Shown: positions 5,946 to 13,993 of the stretch, piece after piece
Numbering within the stretch: position 1 is the first letter of the stretch
How the letters are laid out: each line of letters begins with the position of its first letter
Virus record (IMG/VR): IMGVR_UViG_3300042939_000422
Span: 1 to 43,725 of that record
Length of the DNA: 43,725 bases
From: a virus
Direction: 5' to 3' (one strand)
The notes under the pieces: model-generated
Databases searched by the model: none
Seen by the model: only the letters and a program-made list of their open reading frames with translations
What the model was told of the DNA's origin: nothing
Program-made: the position numbers and the translations under genes

Positions 5946-7673
5946 TTATCCGGTTTTCCGCGCCGTTTCGGCGCTGCTCACCCTCATTTCTCCTGTATTA
6001 ACTAGGGAATCGCCCGCGGCCATCCGCTCCAGTGCCCGCAGGTGCTTGCCGGTGAACCGGATGTAGCGCCGGGTCGAGCCGCCGTCGCCCGTATAGCGGC
6101 CCACAGGGAACGACCGCTCCCCGGTGGCCGCCAGGAGCATCTTCTTGACCTTGAGTTTGTCGCCCTCCTCCAGACGCCTCTGGCGGCGGTCTACGTCCTC
6201 CCAGACCCTGGACCACCCAAACCACAGTTCCCAGACCCCGTCCTTGCTGCGGACCCAGGCGGGCCTCCCAGAGGCATCAGGCTCGCCGTCGTCCTCCTCC
6301 TCCTCGCCCGGCTCCGGAGTCATGCACAGGGCGTCGAGCATCCAGCCGGCCACGGCGGCATACCGGAGGTTCTCGGCCGTCGCCTCCTCCTGGACGGCCT
6401 CGTCCATGAGTTTGGCCTTCAGCCCCCGGACGGCAGGCTGGCCGGCCCGCGGCCCCTTGGTCTTGGCGGCCGACCCGCACCAGATGACGCCCCACTCCTC
6501 CGGAACGGCGTCCAGGATGACCGTGTGCGTGGCCTCCAGGACCGCGCAGGCCACCTTGGCGGCCGACCGATAGGTCTCGGCGTCCATGATGACGTCGACC
6601 ATCTTGGTGTCGCCCTTGGAGAACACCGGGATCGCGAGGATGAACGTCACGGGGTCGTTGTGGACAACCTTCAGCCGCCACCGGCCCGGGAACCACTCGC
6701 CGTCCCGGAACTCCAGGCCGTTGAGCGTAAAGGGGCAGTCCACGCGCTCGTCGGTGTCGGCCACCTCGTCAACGCCGCCTGACTCGATGCGTTCCTGCAG
6801 GCGCTTTTTGAGGAACTCCGGCCCGCCACCCTCGGCCCGAACTTTGATCGCCCAGCGAACTTGGCCGCGCCAGATGTTCTCGACCTCCTGGTCAGGCAGC
6901 GGCGGCACACACTGCGTCAGGTTGATGGCCTTGGCCTCGATCAGCGTCTCCTGTTGCTCCTGGGGGTCGTGCGGGTCGAGCATCCGCACACACTTGGAGG
7001 CGATGTACCGCACCATCGTCAGATGGCGGGAGCCAGAGTCCGCCTTCTTGTGGAGGATCTCGCTGGCCGGCGTCTTCAGCCCGGCCTCGTCGCGGCTCGT
7101 GGCCTTGACGATGGCCTGCATGAGTTCGTGCGGGATCTCGGCCACCGAGACCTCGTCCGGCGAGAACCCGTATTTCCAGCGGTAGCGCACGCCAGAAGCG
7201 TGGATCGAGGGCGGAAACACCGACTGCGCCCCCTTGCCGCCGCCGCCGATGCGGATCTCCAGGCCGCCGATCTTGATGACGGCCTGCTGCGGGAGCCGCT
7301 CGTCGAACTTGAAGATCCGATGCTCGCTGCGGTGCGAGATGTAGGTCGGCGTCTCGACGAGGTGCAGGCCGAACTTCTCGGCCGTCTCCTTGCCGGCCTC
7401 GTCGTCCCACTCGATGTCGACGATCCCCGACTCCTTGCCGAGGGCCACGCCGATATTCACCGGCGCGGTGCCGTCGAACCACTCGGCCAGGGTCTCCTCG
7501 TCAGTGGTCGCGATCCTCTGCCACTTGGGGTGGACAGGATGCTTGCCGGGCGTCCCGCAGGCCGTCCCGTAGGTGCAGGTGCAGGTCTTGCCGTCGGCCC
7601 GCAGTCCATTGATCGGCAGGCAGCGCCAGCCCATCGCGGCATACGCAGCCGCGGCCTTGAAAAAGTCTTCCAT
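5946..7673 (-). CDS. bifunctional primase/polymerase-type (AEP) replication protein
   Basis: 575 aa. The N-terminal ~200 residues match the prim-pol domain of phage and plasmid replication proteins: FFKAAAAYAAMGWRCLPING, the TPGKHPVHPKW loop, catalytic acidic motif IVDIEWD (D86, E88) and GAQSVFPPSIH with the motif II Ser/His. Four Cys at 31-39 (CTCTYGTAC) may bind zinc. The middle (residues ~210-300) is helical, and the C-terminal ~200 residues contain an acidic linker and a winged-helix-like end (YIRFTGKHLRALERM). No P-loop is visible, so unwinding must come from the neighbouring helicases. ATG 7673 follows GGAGGT by five bases; a longer frame to 7775 lacks such a site. Confidence 0.85.
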   Translation of the reverse strand: MEDFFKAAAAYAAMGWRCLPINGLRADGKTCTCTYGTACGTPGKHPVHPKWQRIATTDEETLAEWFDGTAPVNIGVALGKESGIVDIEWDDEAGKETAEKFGLHLVETPTYISHRSEHRIFKFDERLPQQAVIKIGGLEIRIGGGGKGAQSVFPPSIHASGVRYRWKYGFSPDEVSVAEIPHELMQAIVKATSRDEAGLKTPASEILHKKADSGSRHLTMVRYIASKCVRMLDPHDPQEQQETLIEAKAINLTQCVPPLPDQEVENIWRGQVRWAIKVRAEGGGPEFLKKRLQERIESGGVDEVADTDERVDCPFTLNGLEFRDGEWFPGRWRLKVVHNDPVTFILAIPVFSKGDTKMVDVIMDAETYRSAAKVACAVLEATHTVILDAVPEEWGVIWCGSAAKTKGPRAGQPAVRGLKAKLMDEAVQEEATAENLRYAAVAGWMLDALCMTPEPGEEEEDDGEPDASGRPAWVRSKDGVWELWFGWSRVWEDVDRRQRRLEEGDKLKVKKMLLAATGERSFPVGRYTGDGGSTRRYIRFTGKHLRALERMAAGDSLVNTGEMRVSSAETARKTG

Positions 7674-7698
7674 GTCTACCTCCATGCGACAAAGAGAC

Positions 7699-7856
7699 GC
7701 CGCCGGGGAGTGTGGCTCCCCGGCGGCGCCGACTGGCCATCCGCTGCGGTGACGGGAGAATGCGCCCCGCAGCACAGACGACTTCCAGAGTTACGACGCC
7801 ACCGCTGGCTGGGCGACCGGCCCACGAATGCGTGGGTCTGGGCCGCCGGTCCAGCC
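7699..7856 (-). other. multi-hairpin structured leader upstream of the primase gene
   Basis: The 190-bp gap between the 259-aa gene and the primase contains three strong dyads. 7699-7727: a 12-bp perfect stem (GCCGCCGGGGAG) with a 5-nt loop, ending ~25 nt before the primase ribosome-binding site. About 7735-7780: GCTGCGG paired with CCGCAGC. 7807-7856: an ~11-bp stem (GGCTG/CAGCC plus GACCGG/CCGGTC) enclosing CCCACG-AATG-CGTGGG. No T-run follows any of them on the minus strand. A terminator, attenuator or mRNA-stability element are all possible. Confidence 0.5.
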
Positions 7857-7863
7857 GCTGTTC

Positions 7864-8643
7864 TCACTCCTCGCCCATCTCGTCAGCCTCGACGGCCGAC
7901 GCAATCGGCGGGGCGGTGAACATCGCCCGGATCGGGTCTGCGTAGACCCGCTTTGCGACCTCGCCCTGCTCCGGCGTGATCGTGCCGGCAAGCCGCGGCA
8001 CGATCTGGGAGTACGGCTGGCCGCCCCGACCCTTCGCCTTCACCAACTTGAGGCCGATGACAGCCTCGTGCGGGAACACCGGGAGCCGCTTCAAAAACGG
8101 CACGATGTTCCGCAGACTGCCCGGCCCGACGGTGACCAGGATCGGCCACGTTTCGCCCTGCCGCAGGATGGCCAGGGTGCGCGCCTCCTTGCACCGCTTC
8201 CCGCTGCCGCCGCGGCCGCTGCCGTAGCCGAACTCGGGACCGTTCGACAGGCTGACCCAGTCGTACTTCCTGTCGCCGATCCGGTACTTCTCCAGGGCCT
8301 CCGGCCGAATCGAAGTCCCGATGTCATCCGACACGCGGTAGCCGATCTGCAGATCGTTCGTCACGATCACGGGCCGCGCATCGCTGGGATCCTCCTCGGG
8401 CCACAGAACCCCCTTCTTGCCGACGCCGACCAGCAGGCCGACGATTTCGTCGGTTGTGGTCGTGTTGCCGTCGACCTCGATCGTCCACTGTGTCGCCCCG
8501 CCCAGCGGCGTCTTGACGCGGACGAGGTCGGTCTCCTGCATCTGCTCGCCTTCGAGGTTCGCGGCGATGATCGCCATCTGCCGCGAATCCGGCGTCAGTG
8601 CCGGATAATCGACCGTCTTTACCGCCAACTCTGCAGTAGCCAT
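7864..8643 (-). CDS. 259-aa replication-block protein, possible ssDNA-binding role
   Basis: ATG 8643 has AGGAGG at good spacing. No named domain was recognised with confidence. The N-terminal third (ELAVKTVDYPALTPDSRQMA) is followed by a beta-rich body, a Gly/Arg-rich loop (EFGYGSGRGGSGKRCKEART) and a predicted strand set (WPILVTVGPGSLRNIVPFLK, then LPVFPHEAVIGLKLV). It ends in an acidic tail (EADEMGEE). An acidic C-terminus and position between primase and SNF2-helicase genes fit a phage single-stranded-DNA-binding protein, but this is inference. It is a soluble protein without membrane segments. Confidence 0.6.
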   Translation of the reverse strand: MATAELAVKTVDYPALTPDSRQMAIIAANLEGEQMQETDLVRVKTPLGGATQWTIEVDGNTTTTDEIVGLLVGVGKKGVLWPEEDPSDARPVIVTNDLQIGYRVSDDIGTSIRPEALEKYRIGDRKYDWVSLSNGPEFGYGSGRGGSGKRCKEARTLAILRQGETWPILVTVGPGSLRNIVPFLKRLPVFPHEAVIGLKLVKAKGRGGQPYSQIVPRLAGTITPEQGEVAKRVYADPIRAMFTAPPIASAVEADEMGEE

Positions 8644-8681
8644 TTATGGCCTCCTGTCGCTAATCGTCCACCGAACCAGCG

Positions 8682-9128
8682 TCAGCCAACCGTGACATGA
8701 CGCAACTTCATCTCCGTGTATTCACCGACGATCCCGTCGAACGGGGTGCCGGCGGCAAACGGGGAACCGGCCTCCCTGCCGGTTTCCTTTGCCCGCTCGA
8801 CGAGCCACGCCTTGAGCGTCGTGGTCGCCACCGTCGTGATCGCATCCTCGATCCCGACGGCTCGCGCTGCTTCCAGCACCGCGTCGCGCCGATCCTTCGG
8901 CACCGACAGGTGAAGGGACTCCTCCACCCGCCAACTCCTCCCTGCGACTCGAACTCCATCGAGTCGTTGCACCGTCATGTCCTCGACGGCGATCTGCTCC
9001 AGGCGGACACGACGCTTTTTCATGTCGTCCACCCGTGCCGACAGCGCGGCGATGTCCTTGTCGAGTTGCGTGATTTCCTCAAGCAGCCCCGACAGCCCGT
9101 GTTCCTCTGTAGCCTGTAATGATGGCAT
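8682..9128 (-). CDS. coiled-coil hypothetical protein
   Basis: 148 aa from ATG 9128, which has an ideal AGGAGG seven bases upstream. Residues ~10-55 are a coiled coil (LLEEITQLDKDIAALSARVD, then KKRRVRLEQIA). The rest is a compact alpha/beta domain (VPKDRRDAVLEAARAVGIED, then TTTLKAWLVERAKE). Short proteins with this layout next to SF2 helicases occur in many phages without assigned role. The 5' end overlaps the SNF2 helicase gene by 50 nt, so the two are surely co-expressed. An alternative ATG at 9176 lies deeper in the helicase gene and lacks a clear ribosome-binding site. Confidence 0.65.
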   Translation of the reverse strand: MPSLQATEEHGLSGLLEEITQLDKDIAALSARVDDMKKRRVRLEQIAVEDMTVQRLDGVRVAGRSWRVEESLHLSVPKDRRDAVLEAARAVGIEDAITTVATTTLKAWLVERAKETGREAGSPFAAGTPFDGIVGEYTEMKLRHVTVG

Positions 9129-10452
9129 CAATGACCTCCTGTCTGCTTTCCAGTGCCTTGTAGACCGAACCGTCAACGGTCTGGTTGCCGTCTACCGTCG
9201 CAACCAGACTGTAGAAGTGCGTTTTCTTGGTCTGCCCAGGTCGGTGCAGCCGCGCGATCGCCTGCAGGTACTCGCTCAAACTGTGCCCCAGGCTATAGAA
9301 GACCCCGTAGGCGGCACGCGTCAGGTCGATGCCGATGCCGCCGCTGGCCTGATTGGCCACGAGAACCGTCGTTTTGCCGTCCTGCCAATCAGCCAGTTCG
9401 TTCTTCTGGCCGTTGAGGACGCTCACCGTTCGCCCGGCCGCGAGGCAGGCTGCGGCTGCAGCCTCGCCATCAGCCTTGTAGCGGTGAAACACGACGAGCG
9501 GCTCGGAAGGGTCCAAACAGTCCAGAATATCAGCCAGCGCCGCCGCCTTGCTCGGAGTCTCGTCGATTTTGATGGCCGCGCGGCTGCCGTCGGTGTGGAT
9601 GCTGCCGCCGCAGACTTCCAACAGCCGGGTCAGGTGGACGAGGACGTTGGCCGGCGTCACCTCCGCGTCACCGACCGTCGCACAGAAGTCGGCTTCCAGG
9701 CTGCGGTAGAGGGCCGCCTCCTTGGCCGTCAGTTCTACGTCTACCTGCTCGTGCATGATGTCTGGCAGATCCAAAACGTCTTCCGTGCGTCTGTGAAATG
9801 TTGTTTCTGCAACCTTCGTGCCAAACTCATCTGTGTTTCTGTAGCCAACTACCCAGCCTGGGTAACCTGGGCGAGTGATGGCGTAGCGCGCCCGAAACGT
9901 CGTGTACGACTGGCCGAATGTCTGGCACTCGGGCGACTCGATGGCCCGGTAGACCCCAAAGGCGTCGAGCGGGGAGTGGGCCAGGAGCGTCCCGGACAGG
10001 CCGATTCGCTTGGCCTGTGGGTTTTTCTTGCCCATCCGGGCCGCCCAGCGGCTCGTCGTGCCGCTCGGAGACTTCAGTTTGTGGCACTCGTCGTAGCAGA
10101 TCGCGTCCCACTTGGTCTTTTCCAGGAGCGGGATCCGCCACGCCGATTCGTAATTCGTGACCACAATCAGCGGCCTGGAGTCAGCCAGGGCCGCGGCCAC
10201 CAACTGCTCTTTCTGCTTCGAGGACCCCTTGGTCAGCAGCAGGATCCGGTAATCCCCCAGCCACAGCCCCGCCTGTTTGCCCCATGCCGGCACGACGGCC
10301 TTGGGGCAGCAGATCAGAACCTTGGACAGCCCCTCGGCCTTGAGGATCTCTAGAAGGCAGCGGGACTTCCCCGTCCCCATCCCCATGTGCAGGAGGACGC
10401 AGCGCCTGCCTGCCGCCCACGCAATCGCGTCCCGCTGGTGTTGCCAAAGCAT
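9079..10452 (-). CDS. SNF2-type superfamily 2 DNA helicase/translocase
   Basis: 457 aa, the length of compact phage SNF2 proteins. Visible motifs: Q-like LWQHQRDAI, Walker A MGMGTGKS (residues 23-30), motif II YDECHKLKS (DECH 121-124), motif III GLSGTLLAHSP, motif V NQASGGIGIDLTRA and motif VI QAIARLHRPGQ with the SNF2-typical HRPGQ. It should use ATP to translocate on duplex DNA, probably in replication or recombination. GGAG lies upstream of ATG 10452. It is the first gene of the leftward replication block after a 42-bp gap, and its 3' end overlaps the coiled-coil gene. Confidence 0.92.
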   Translation of the reverse strand: MLWQHQRDAIAWAAGRRCVLLHMGMGTGKSRCLLEILKAEGLSKVLICCPKAVVPAWGKQAGLWLGDYRILLLTKGSSKQKEQLVAAALADSRPLIVVTNYESAWRIPLLEKTKWDAICYDECHKLKSPSGTTSRWAARMGKKNPQAKRIGLSGTLLAHSPLDAFGVYRAIESPECQTFGQSYTTFRARYAITRPGYPGWVVGYRNTDEFGTKVAETTFHRRTEDVLDLPDIMHEQVDVELTAKEAALYRSLEADFCATVGDAEVTPANVLVHLTRLLEVCGGSIHTDGSRAAIKIDETPSKAAALADILDCLDPSEPLVVFHRYKADGEAAAAACLAAGRTVSVLNGQKNELADWQDGKTTVLVANQASGGIGIDLTRAAYGVFYSLGHSLSEYLQAIARLHRPGQTKKTHFYSLVATVDGNQTVDGSVYKALESRQEVIDAIITGYRGTRAVGAA

Positions 10453-10494
10453 CGCTCGCTCCGTCCGTGGTGGATGGAGGATAGCGGTGATTGG

Positions 10495-11010
10495 CTACTT
10501 GTCAACACGGGTCCGCGGCCTGCCGATCTTCGTGCCGGCCTGCTCCAATTTCGTGATTTCTGCCGCCCGGCGCTCGCAGGACTGCCGCGAGAAGATCCAC
10601 AGCCGCGACTGCGCGGAGCGGCCGGAGTGCAGGACGCGGCCGATAATTTTTCCGTCTCTGGCCAGCCGCGGCACCAGCGTCCAGAAGACACCTAGTATCT
10701 TCGCGGCCTCGTAGACGCCGACAGCGTCCCCGAACGCGATCTTCTGCCTGCCGGAAGCCGCCAGGGCCTTGAGCATGGCCGGGCGGGCGTCCACGGCCGT
10801 CCTGGGGCGACGGGCCTCCGTGCGCTTGGCGGCGTAATCCCGGTAGTTCTCCTCGCACTCTTGCCGGGAATAAACGGCAAACTCGCGCCCTTCCTGCCCG
10901 CACACCACGCGGGCCGAAATGGTGCCGGCGTCCGCCATGCGCTTGGGGCGCGACCAGTGGACACCCAAAAGTGCCGCCGCCTCCCACGCGCCGAGAGCCT
11001 CGTCTTTCAT
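10495..11010 (-). CDS. tandem-HTH DNA-binding protein (excisionase or control-protein candidate)
   Basis: 171 aa made of two copies of the same unit. Copy 1 spans residues 8-57 (AWEAAALLGVHWSRPKRMAD ... FAVYSRQECEEN). Copy 2 spans 99-147 (VYEAAKILGVFWTLVPRLAR ... LWIFSRQSCERR). Each has the MerR/Xis-like pattern: E-A-A-x-x-L-G-V, a recognition helix, a wing, then YSRQ or FSRQ. They are joined by a basic linker (KRTEARRPRT). ATG 11010 is where homology begins; no strong ribosome-binding site is seen, and the frame runs to 11328 over the divergent gene. It faces the integrase across a short intergenic region, so a role in excision or the lysogeny switch is inferred. Confidence 0.7.
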   Translation of the reverse strand: MKDEALGAWEAAALLGVHWSRPKRMADAGTISARVVCGQEGREFAVYSRQECEENYRDYAAKRTEARRPRTAVDARPAMLKALAASGRQKIAFGDAVGVYEAAKILGVFWTLVPRLARDGKIIGRVLHSGRSAQSRLWIFSRQSCERRAAEITKLEQAGTKIGRPRTRVDK

Positions 11011-11095
11011 GGCGATATTCTGGGCAAGATACCCCGTCCTTGACAATTCGAGTGGAGGCGGCAACACTCTAATGACGACCACGGAGGGCCAGCAA
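11011..11095. promoter_or_regulatory. divergent control region between tandem-HTH gene and plus-strand integrase operon
   Basis: This 85-bp region is the only divergent intergenic space in the window. On the plus strand it has a consensus TTGACA at 11040-11045, but no convincing -10 box 16-18 bp later. On the minus strand TATCTT is seen at ~11027-11032. GTCCTTGACAAT (11036-11047) matches 11 of 12 bases of the left half of the palindrome at 5906-5928. Operator function is inferred. Confidence 0.45.
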
Positions 11096-11299
11096 ATGAA
11101 GCGATGGAAGGTCGTCGTCGACTGGAGAGATGGCGATGTTGAGGATTCTGACGAATTGACTGTTTGCGCAAAGACTGCCGCCGGGGCTGCGTCTCGCGCC
11201 AAGGCAATCTGGTCCGAGACCAACCGTGCCGAGTGGCCGCGCATTCGGATCGAGAAGGTTTTTGTTCTGACTCCGAAACGACTTCGGAGTTTGCTCTGA
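11096..11299 (+). CDS. 67-aa plus-strand hypothetical protein
   Basis: One of only two plus-strand genes. ATG 11096 follows GGAGGG by seven bases; an in-frame ATG at 11072 is an alternative. The protein (MKRWKVVVDWRDGDVEDSDE, then KAIWSETNRAEWPRIRIEKV) reads as a small alpha/beta domain with basic C-terminal helix. No family was recognised. It lies 43 bp upstream of the integrase in the same direction, so it is probably co-transcribed and may modulate integration or lysogeny. It is divergent from the tandem-HTH gene. Confidence 0.6.
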   Translation: MKRWKVVVDWRDGDVEDSDELTVCAKTAAGAASRAKAIWSETNRAEWPRIRIEKVFVLTPKRLRSLL

Positions 11300-11342
11300 T
11301 CGCATGGAGGTGGCATATCTACCCACAAGAGGGGCGCCGCCT

Positions 11343-12200
11343 ATGAAACTGACTGACTTTCTTGAGCAGATCTACATACCGCTGAAGCGCATCAAGAAGC
11401 ACACCGAGACCCTCTACAGGATCACCATCTCCGAGTTTGGGAAGTCTCTCGGGCACGATCCGACGCTGGACGACCTTGAGGAACTCAAAGTCGCCCGGTT
11501 CCTCGCCAAGCGAGTGCGCGAGCGTCAGCCGGCAACGGCCGCCAAGGACAGGAGCCAACTCCGCGCGATGTGGGAGTTGGCCGCCCGCCGCAAGATGGTG
11601 GAAATGTGGCCGACCATCTCGCTGATACGCATCCCCGAGCGCGTTCCAGAGGCGTGGCTGACAGACGAGATGCAGATGATCCTGCAGTCGGCGGCCCGCG
11701 AGTCTGTGAAATACGGAGAGATTCCAGCGGCCGACTGGTGGCGCGCGCTGCTGCTCGTGATGTACGACACCGGGGAGCGCGTGGGGTCTGTCACGGCGCT
11801 GCGGTGGCGCGACGTGCGCGGCAACGCCGTCCTGTATCCTGCCGAGAACAGGAAGGGCAGCCGCCGCGACATTCTCCGCAGCATCGGCGACGACACCGCG
11901 TCCGCCCTGCAGGCGATCAGGATGTCTCGCGGGCCGGAGGACCTCGTGTTCCCCTTCCCGCGGAGCAAGTCCTACCTGTGGCGGCGGCTGGAAATCATCC
12001 TCAAGAGGGCCGGCCTGCCGAGCGGCAGAACGTGCAAGTTCCACAAGATCCGCAAGACGACGGCGTCCTACGCCGAGGCCGCCGGCCTGTCGGCCCAGGC
12101 GCTCCTCGACCATTCAGACCCGAAGACGACACGGAAGTACCTGGACCCCAGGATTGTGCGCCAAAAGAACGCGCCGGACGTTCTTCCGAAGGTCAGTTAG
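11343..12200 (+). CDS. int: tyrosine recombinase / phage integrase
   Basis: 285 aa. The N-terminal SAM-like core-binding domain spans ~1-100 (KLTDFLEQIYIPLKRIKKHT). The catalytic domain carries the family residues: Arg146 in TGERVGSVTALRW, Lys171 in ENRKGSRRD, His234-x-x-Arg237 in HKIRKTTAS, His257 in LLDHSDPKTTRKY and nucleophile Tyr266 in KYLDP. It lacks an arm-binding N-terminal extension. ATG 11343 follows GAGGGG; an upstream ATG at 11304 adds 13 unconserved residues. It should integrate the phage at an attB site. No attP could be recognised by eye. Its stop overlaps the 3' end of the convergent minus-strand gene by 8 nt. Confidence 0.93.
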   Translation: MKLTDFLEQIYIPLKRIKKHTETLYRITISEFGKSLGHDPTLDDLEELKVARFLAKRVRERQPATAAKDRSQLRAMWELAARRKMVEMWPTISLIRIPERVPEAWLTDEMQMILQSAARESVKYGEIPAADWWRALLLVMYDTGERVGSVTALRWRDVRGNAVLYPAENRKGSRRDILRSIGDDTASALQAIRMSRGPEDLVFPFPRSKSYLWRRLEIILKRAGLPSGRTCKFHKIRKTTASYAEAAGLSAQALLDHSDPKTTRKYLDPRIVRQKNAPDVLPKVS

Positions 12201-12480
12201 CGTTCGGCATCTGCGGCATCAGTGCCTTGTACTGTGCCTCCGCGACCTCCTCGACGGCACCGCTGGCGAGAAGTTGCGGGAGGAGTTGCGACGGCAGGAC
12301 GTATTCGCAGTAGTCGTTGCTGACGGCCAGATACACGCGGCCCTGTGCATCCGATGGCAGGTCTGATGCGAGCGGCAGCGTGCGGGCAGTCTTCGTCTCA
12401 ACGTTGGGATAGCCATAGGCTGCGTCCAACTGTTCGCAGATGCTGGCGTAGACGGCAGGTGTAGAGCGGAAGTATCTCAT
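12193..12480 (-). CDS. small conserved-looking tail-region protein
   Basis: 95 aa from ATG 12480, overlapping the upstream fibre-like gene as ATGA. Sequence MRYFRSTPAVYASICEQLDA, then QGRVYLAVSNDYCEYVLPSQ, then LLASGAVEEVAEAQYKALMP. I do not know a functional family. Similar small proteins sit directly after lectin-like tail proteins in other phages, so a tail-fibre accessory or assembly role is an inference from position. The protein is soluble and mixed alpha/beta. It is the last gene of the long leftward late operon; its stop overlaps the integrase stop region tail to tail. Confidence 0.6.
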   Translation of the reverse strand: MRYFRSTPAVYASICEQLDAAYGYPNVETKTARTLPLASDLPSDAQGRVYLAVSNDYCEYVLPSQLLPQLLASGAVEEVAEAQYKALMPQMPNAN

Positions 12481-13247
12481 GCGACGGTGATGTTCCACTT
12501 CTTAGACAGATACTTCTCAACGGTTCCAATATCGGCCGCACTGAGCTCTCGGTTGTATCCGATGATCTCGTACATAGTTCCCTGCAAGTAGTACGCCCCG
12601 ATAAACGGAGAGCCACCATCAACGTAGACGCCAATGAACGATTTCCATGGCGTTCCAGTGGTGTTGTTCATGTTGCTTTGCGTGCCGGCCGTGCCGTTCC
12701 TTCTCGTCAAGGCTTTGTTGTTGGCACCGATAAAGGTGGCAATGTTGTTGCCGGCCGCAACTGAATCGTCGCCCGCTGGCGGGTAGGCATTGAACCCGTT
12801 ACCAGCGATGCGAAACGGAAAGCCGTTTTCGTGCATGGACAACGTAATGCCTGCCTGGCCGAACACGTCTGCATTAGAGGCGTCAGGAGCGTTGAACACA
12901 CGCGCAAAACCGCCGCGCGTCGATTCCTCAAATACGATGAACCACGTTGATGGCTTGAAGGAGATGGCTGGGCTTCCTCCAGACTGAAGGTATGTCGTGC
13001 TTCCCTGGCCCATGCGGATGGCGTTTTTGCCGTTTCTGTACCCGGTGCTATACGCCGGCTGATACGCGGCAGTGGATTGCGAATAGGCAATGCCGCTGCC
13101 GCTGCTGTCTCGCCACTCCGAAACATTGCTGCCGTTGAGCGTGATGCTTGACGAGTTGTTGGCGTCAAGCCACAGCTGCAGCCCGGAGATCTGCTTTGGG
13201 CTGAACCCGCTTGCCCGTGGCCGCAGCAGTCTGTTGTTCATCGCCAT
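12477..13247 (-). CDS. concanavalin A/LamG-like tail fibre or receptor-binding protein
   Basis: 256 aa. The opening ISGLQLWLDANNSSSITLNG, then VSEWRDSSGSG, then NGKNAIRMGQGSTTYLQSGG is the hallmark of LamG/concanavalin-like jelly-roll domains in bacterial and phage surface proteins (LxLWLDAxD...VxxWxDxSGxG). Middle strands (PSTWFIVFEESTRGG) and the end (IGAYYLQGTMYEIIGYNREL) complete the sandwich. It probably binds a host surface glycan at the tail tip. MAM at 13247 is used as start; a third codon ATG at 13241 is possible. It follows the holin-candidate gene after 3 nt and is coupled to the next gene by ATGA. Confidence 0.75.
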   Translation of the reverse strand: MAMNNRLLRPRASGFSPKQISGLQLWLDANNSSSITLNGSNVSEWRDSSGSGIAYSQSTAAYQPAYSTGYRNGKNAIRMGQGSTTYLQSGGSPAISFKPSTWFIVFEESTRGGFARVFNAPDASNADVFGQAGITLSMHENGFPFRIAGNGFNAYPPAGDDSVAAGNNIATFIGANNKALTRRNGTAGTQSNMNNTTGTPWKSFIGVYVDGGSPFIGAYYLQGTMYEIIGYNRELSAADIGTVEKYLSKKWNITVA

Positions 13248-13250
13248 GCG

Positions 13251-13565
13251 TCAGTTCCGCGTCGGCGGCTCCTCGACGATGCCCTTCACGAACTGATGCA
13301 GTTCCCGCTGGCCGTGCGAGAGTTCTTGCAGCGTCAGCGCCTGCTGGCGTTGCACTTGCCCAATCTCTTTCAGCGTCTCCGACGTCGTGTCCAAGAACTC
13401 AACGTGCGACCGCACCATCGGCTCGACGACCGTCCCGTGCAGCGCGACGGCCGCCTCGCGGCCGAAATACATCACCACCGCCAGAATGACGCACGGCACG
13501 CCAAACCTGTCCGCAATGCGGAGGAACGTGTCCAGGACGCCCTGCTTGATCTCCTCTGCCGTCAC
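13251..13565 (-). CDS. single-span membrane protein, holin candidate
   Basis: 104 aa from GTG 13565, 12 nt after the upstream stop and just after GGGGGC; ATG 13601 is an alternative that overlaps the upstream gene. One clear membrane segment (FGVPCVILAVVMYFGREAAV) is preceded by a helical segment (IKQGVLDTFLRIADR). After it comes a long polar helical or coiled-coil tail (LDTTSETLKEIGQVQRQQAL, then QELSHGQRELHQFV). This resembles phage membrane proteins annotated as holins or tail-associated lysis proteins, but no catalytic endolysin was found next to it, so the role is unproven. Confidence 0.6.
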   Translation of the reverse strand: MTAEEIKQGVLDTFLRIADRFGVPCVILAVVMYFGREAAVALHGTVVEPMVRSHVEFLDTTSETLKEIGQVQRQQALTLQELSHGQRELHQFVKGIVEEPPTRN

Positions 13566-13576
13566 GGCCGCCCCCG

Positions 13577-13933
13577 TCAGGTCTTGAGGAGGACGACGCA
13601 CGAAGCCGCCGTGCCGGCGGCCTGCCCGGCGACGAGTTTGATGGCTCCGACGCCGTAGGCGGCGTCAGGGAGGGCGTAGACGCGAGCCTCGGTGGTGGAC
13701 TGGGCCAGCGTGATGTCGGCCGCGCTGCCGTCGGCGGCATACACACGGCCGAATGTGCCGTCGGTCGTGCCGGACGCCCACAACTGGATCGAGGTGAACG
13801 ACGTCGCGCTGGTGCCGACGAGAATCGACCCGCCGGCAACGTCGTCCCAGCGAATCACAGATGACCCGGCAACGCTCGTGCCGAGGGTGGCCGAGACGGC
13901 CTTGAACTTTCTGCGGATCTTCGGCTCGGACAT
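13577..13933 (-). CDS. beta-rich hypothetical structural protein
   Basis: 118 aa from ATG 13933 with GGAGGT eight bases upstream. After a basic start (SEPKIRRKFKAVSATLG) it is a Ser/Thr/Ala/Gly-rich beta domain (SSVIRWDDVAGGSILVG, ATSFTSIQLWASGTTDGTFG, AAYGVGAIKLVAGQAAGTAA) typical of small phage decoration or fibre proteins. Its style matches the 28376-28828 and 30951-31394 proteins. No family was recognised. It stands between nucleotide-metabolism genes and the holin candidate, and a 60-bp gap separates it from the dNMP kinase gene. Confidence 0.6.
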   Translation of the reverse strand: MSEPKIRRKFKAVSATLGTSVAGSSVIRWDDVAGGSILVGTSATSFTSIQLWASGTTDGTFGRVYAADGSAADITLAQSTTEARVYALPDAAYGVGAIKLVAGQAAGTAASCVVLLKT

Positions 13934-13993
13934 GGTTCGCACCTCCGTGTGCGTTGCGGGCCTCTCGGGGCCACTCGTGGCGTGCTACAGGGG

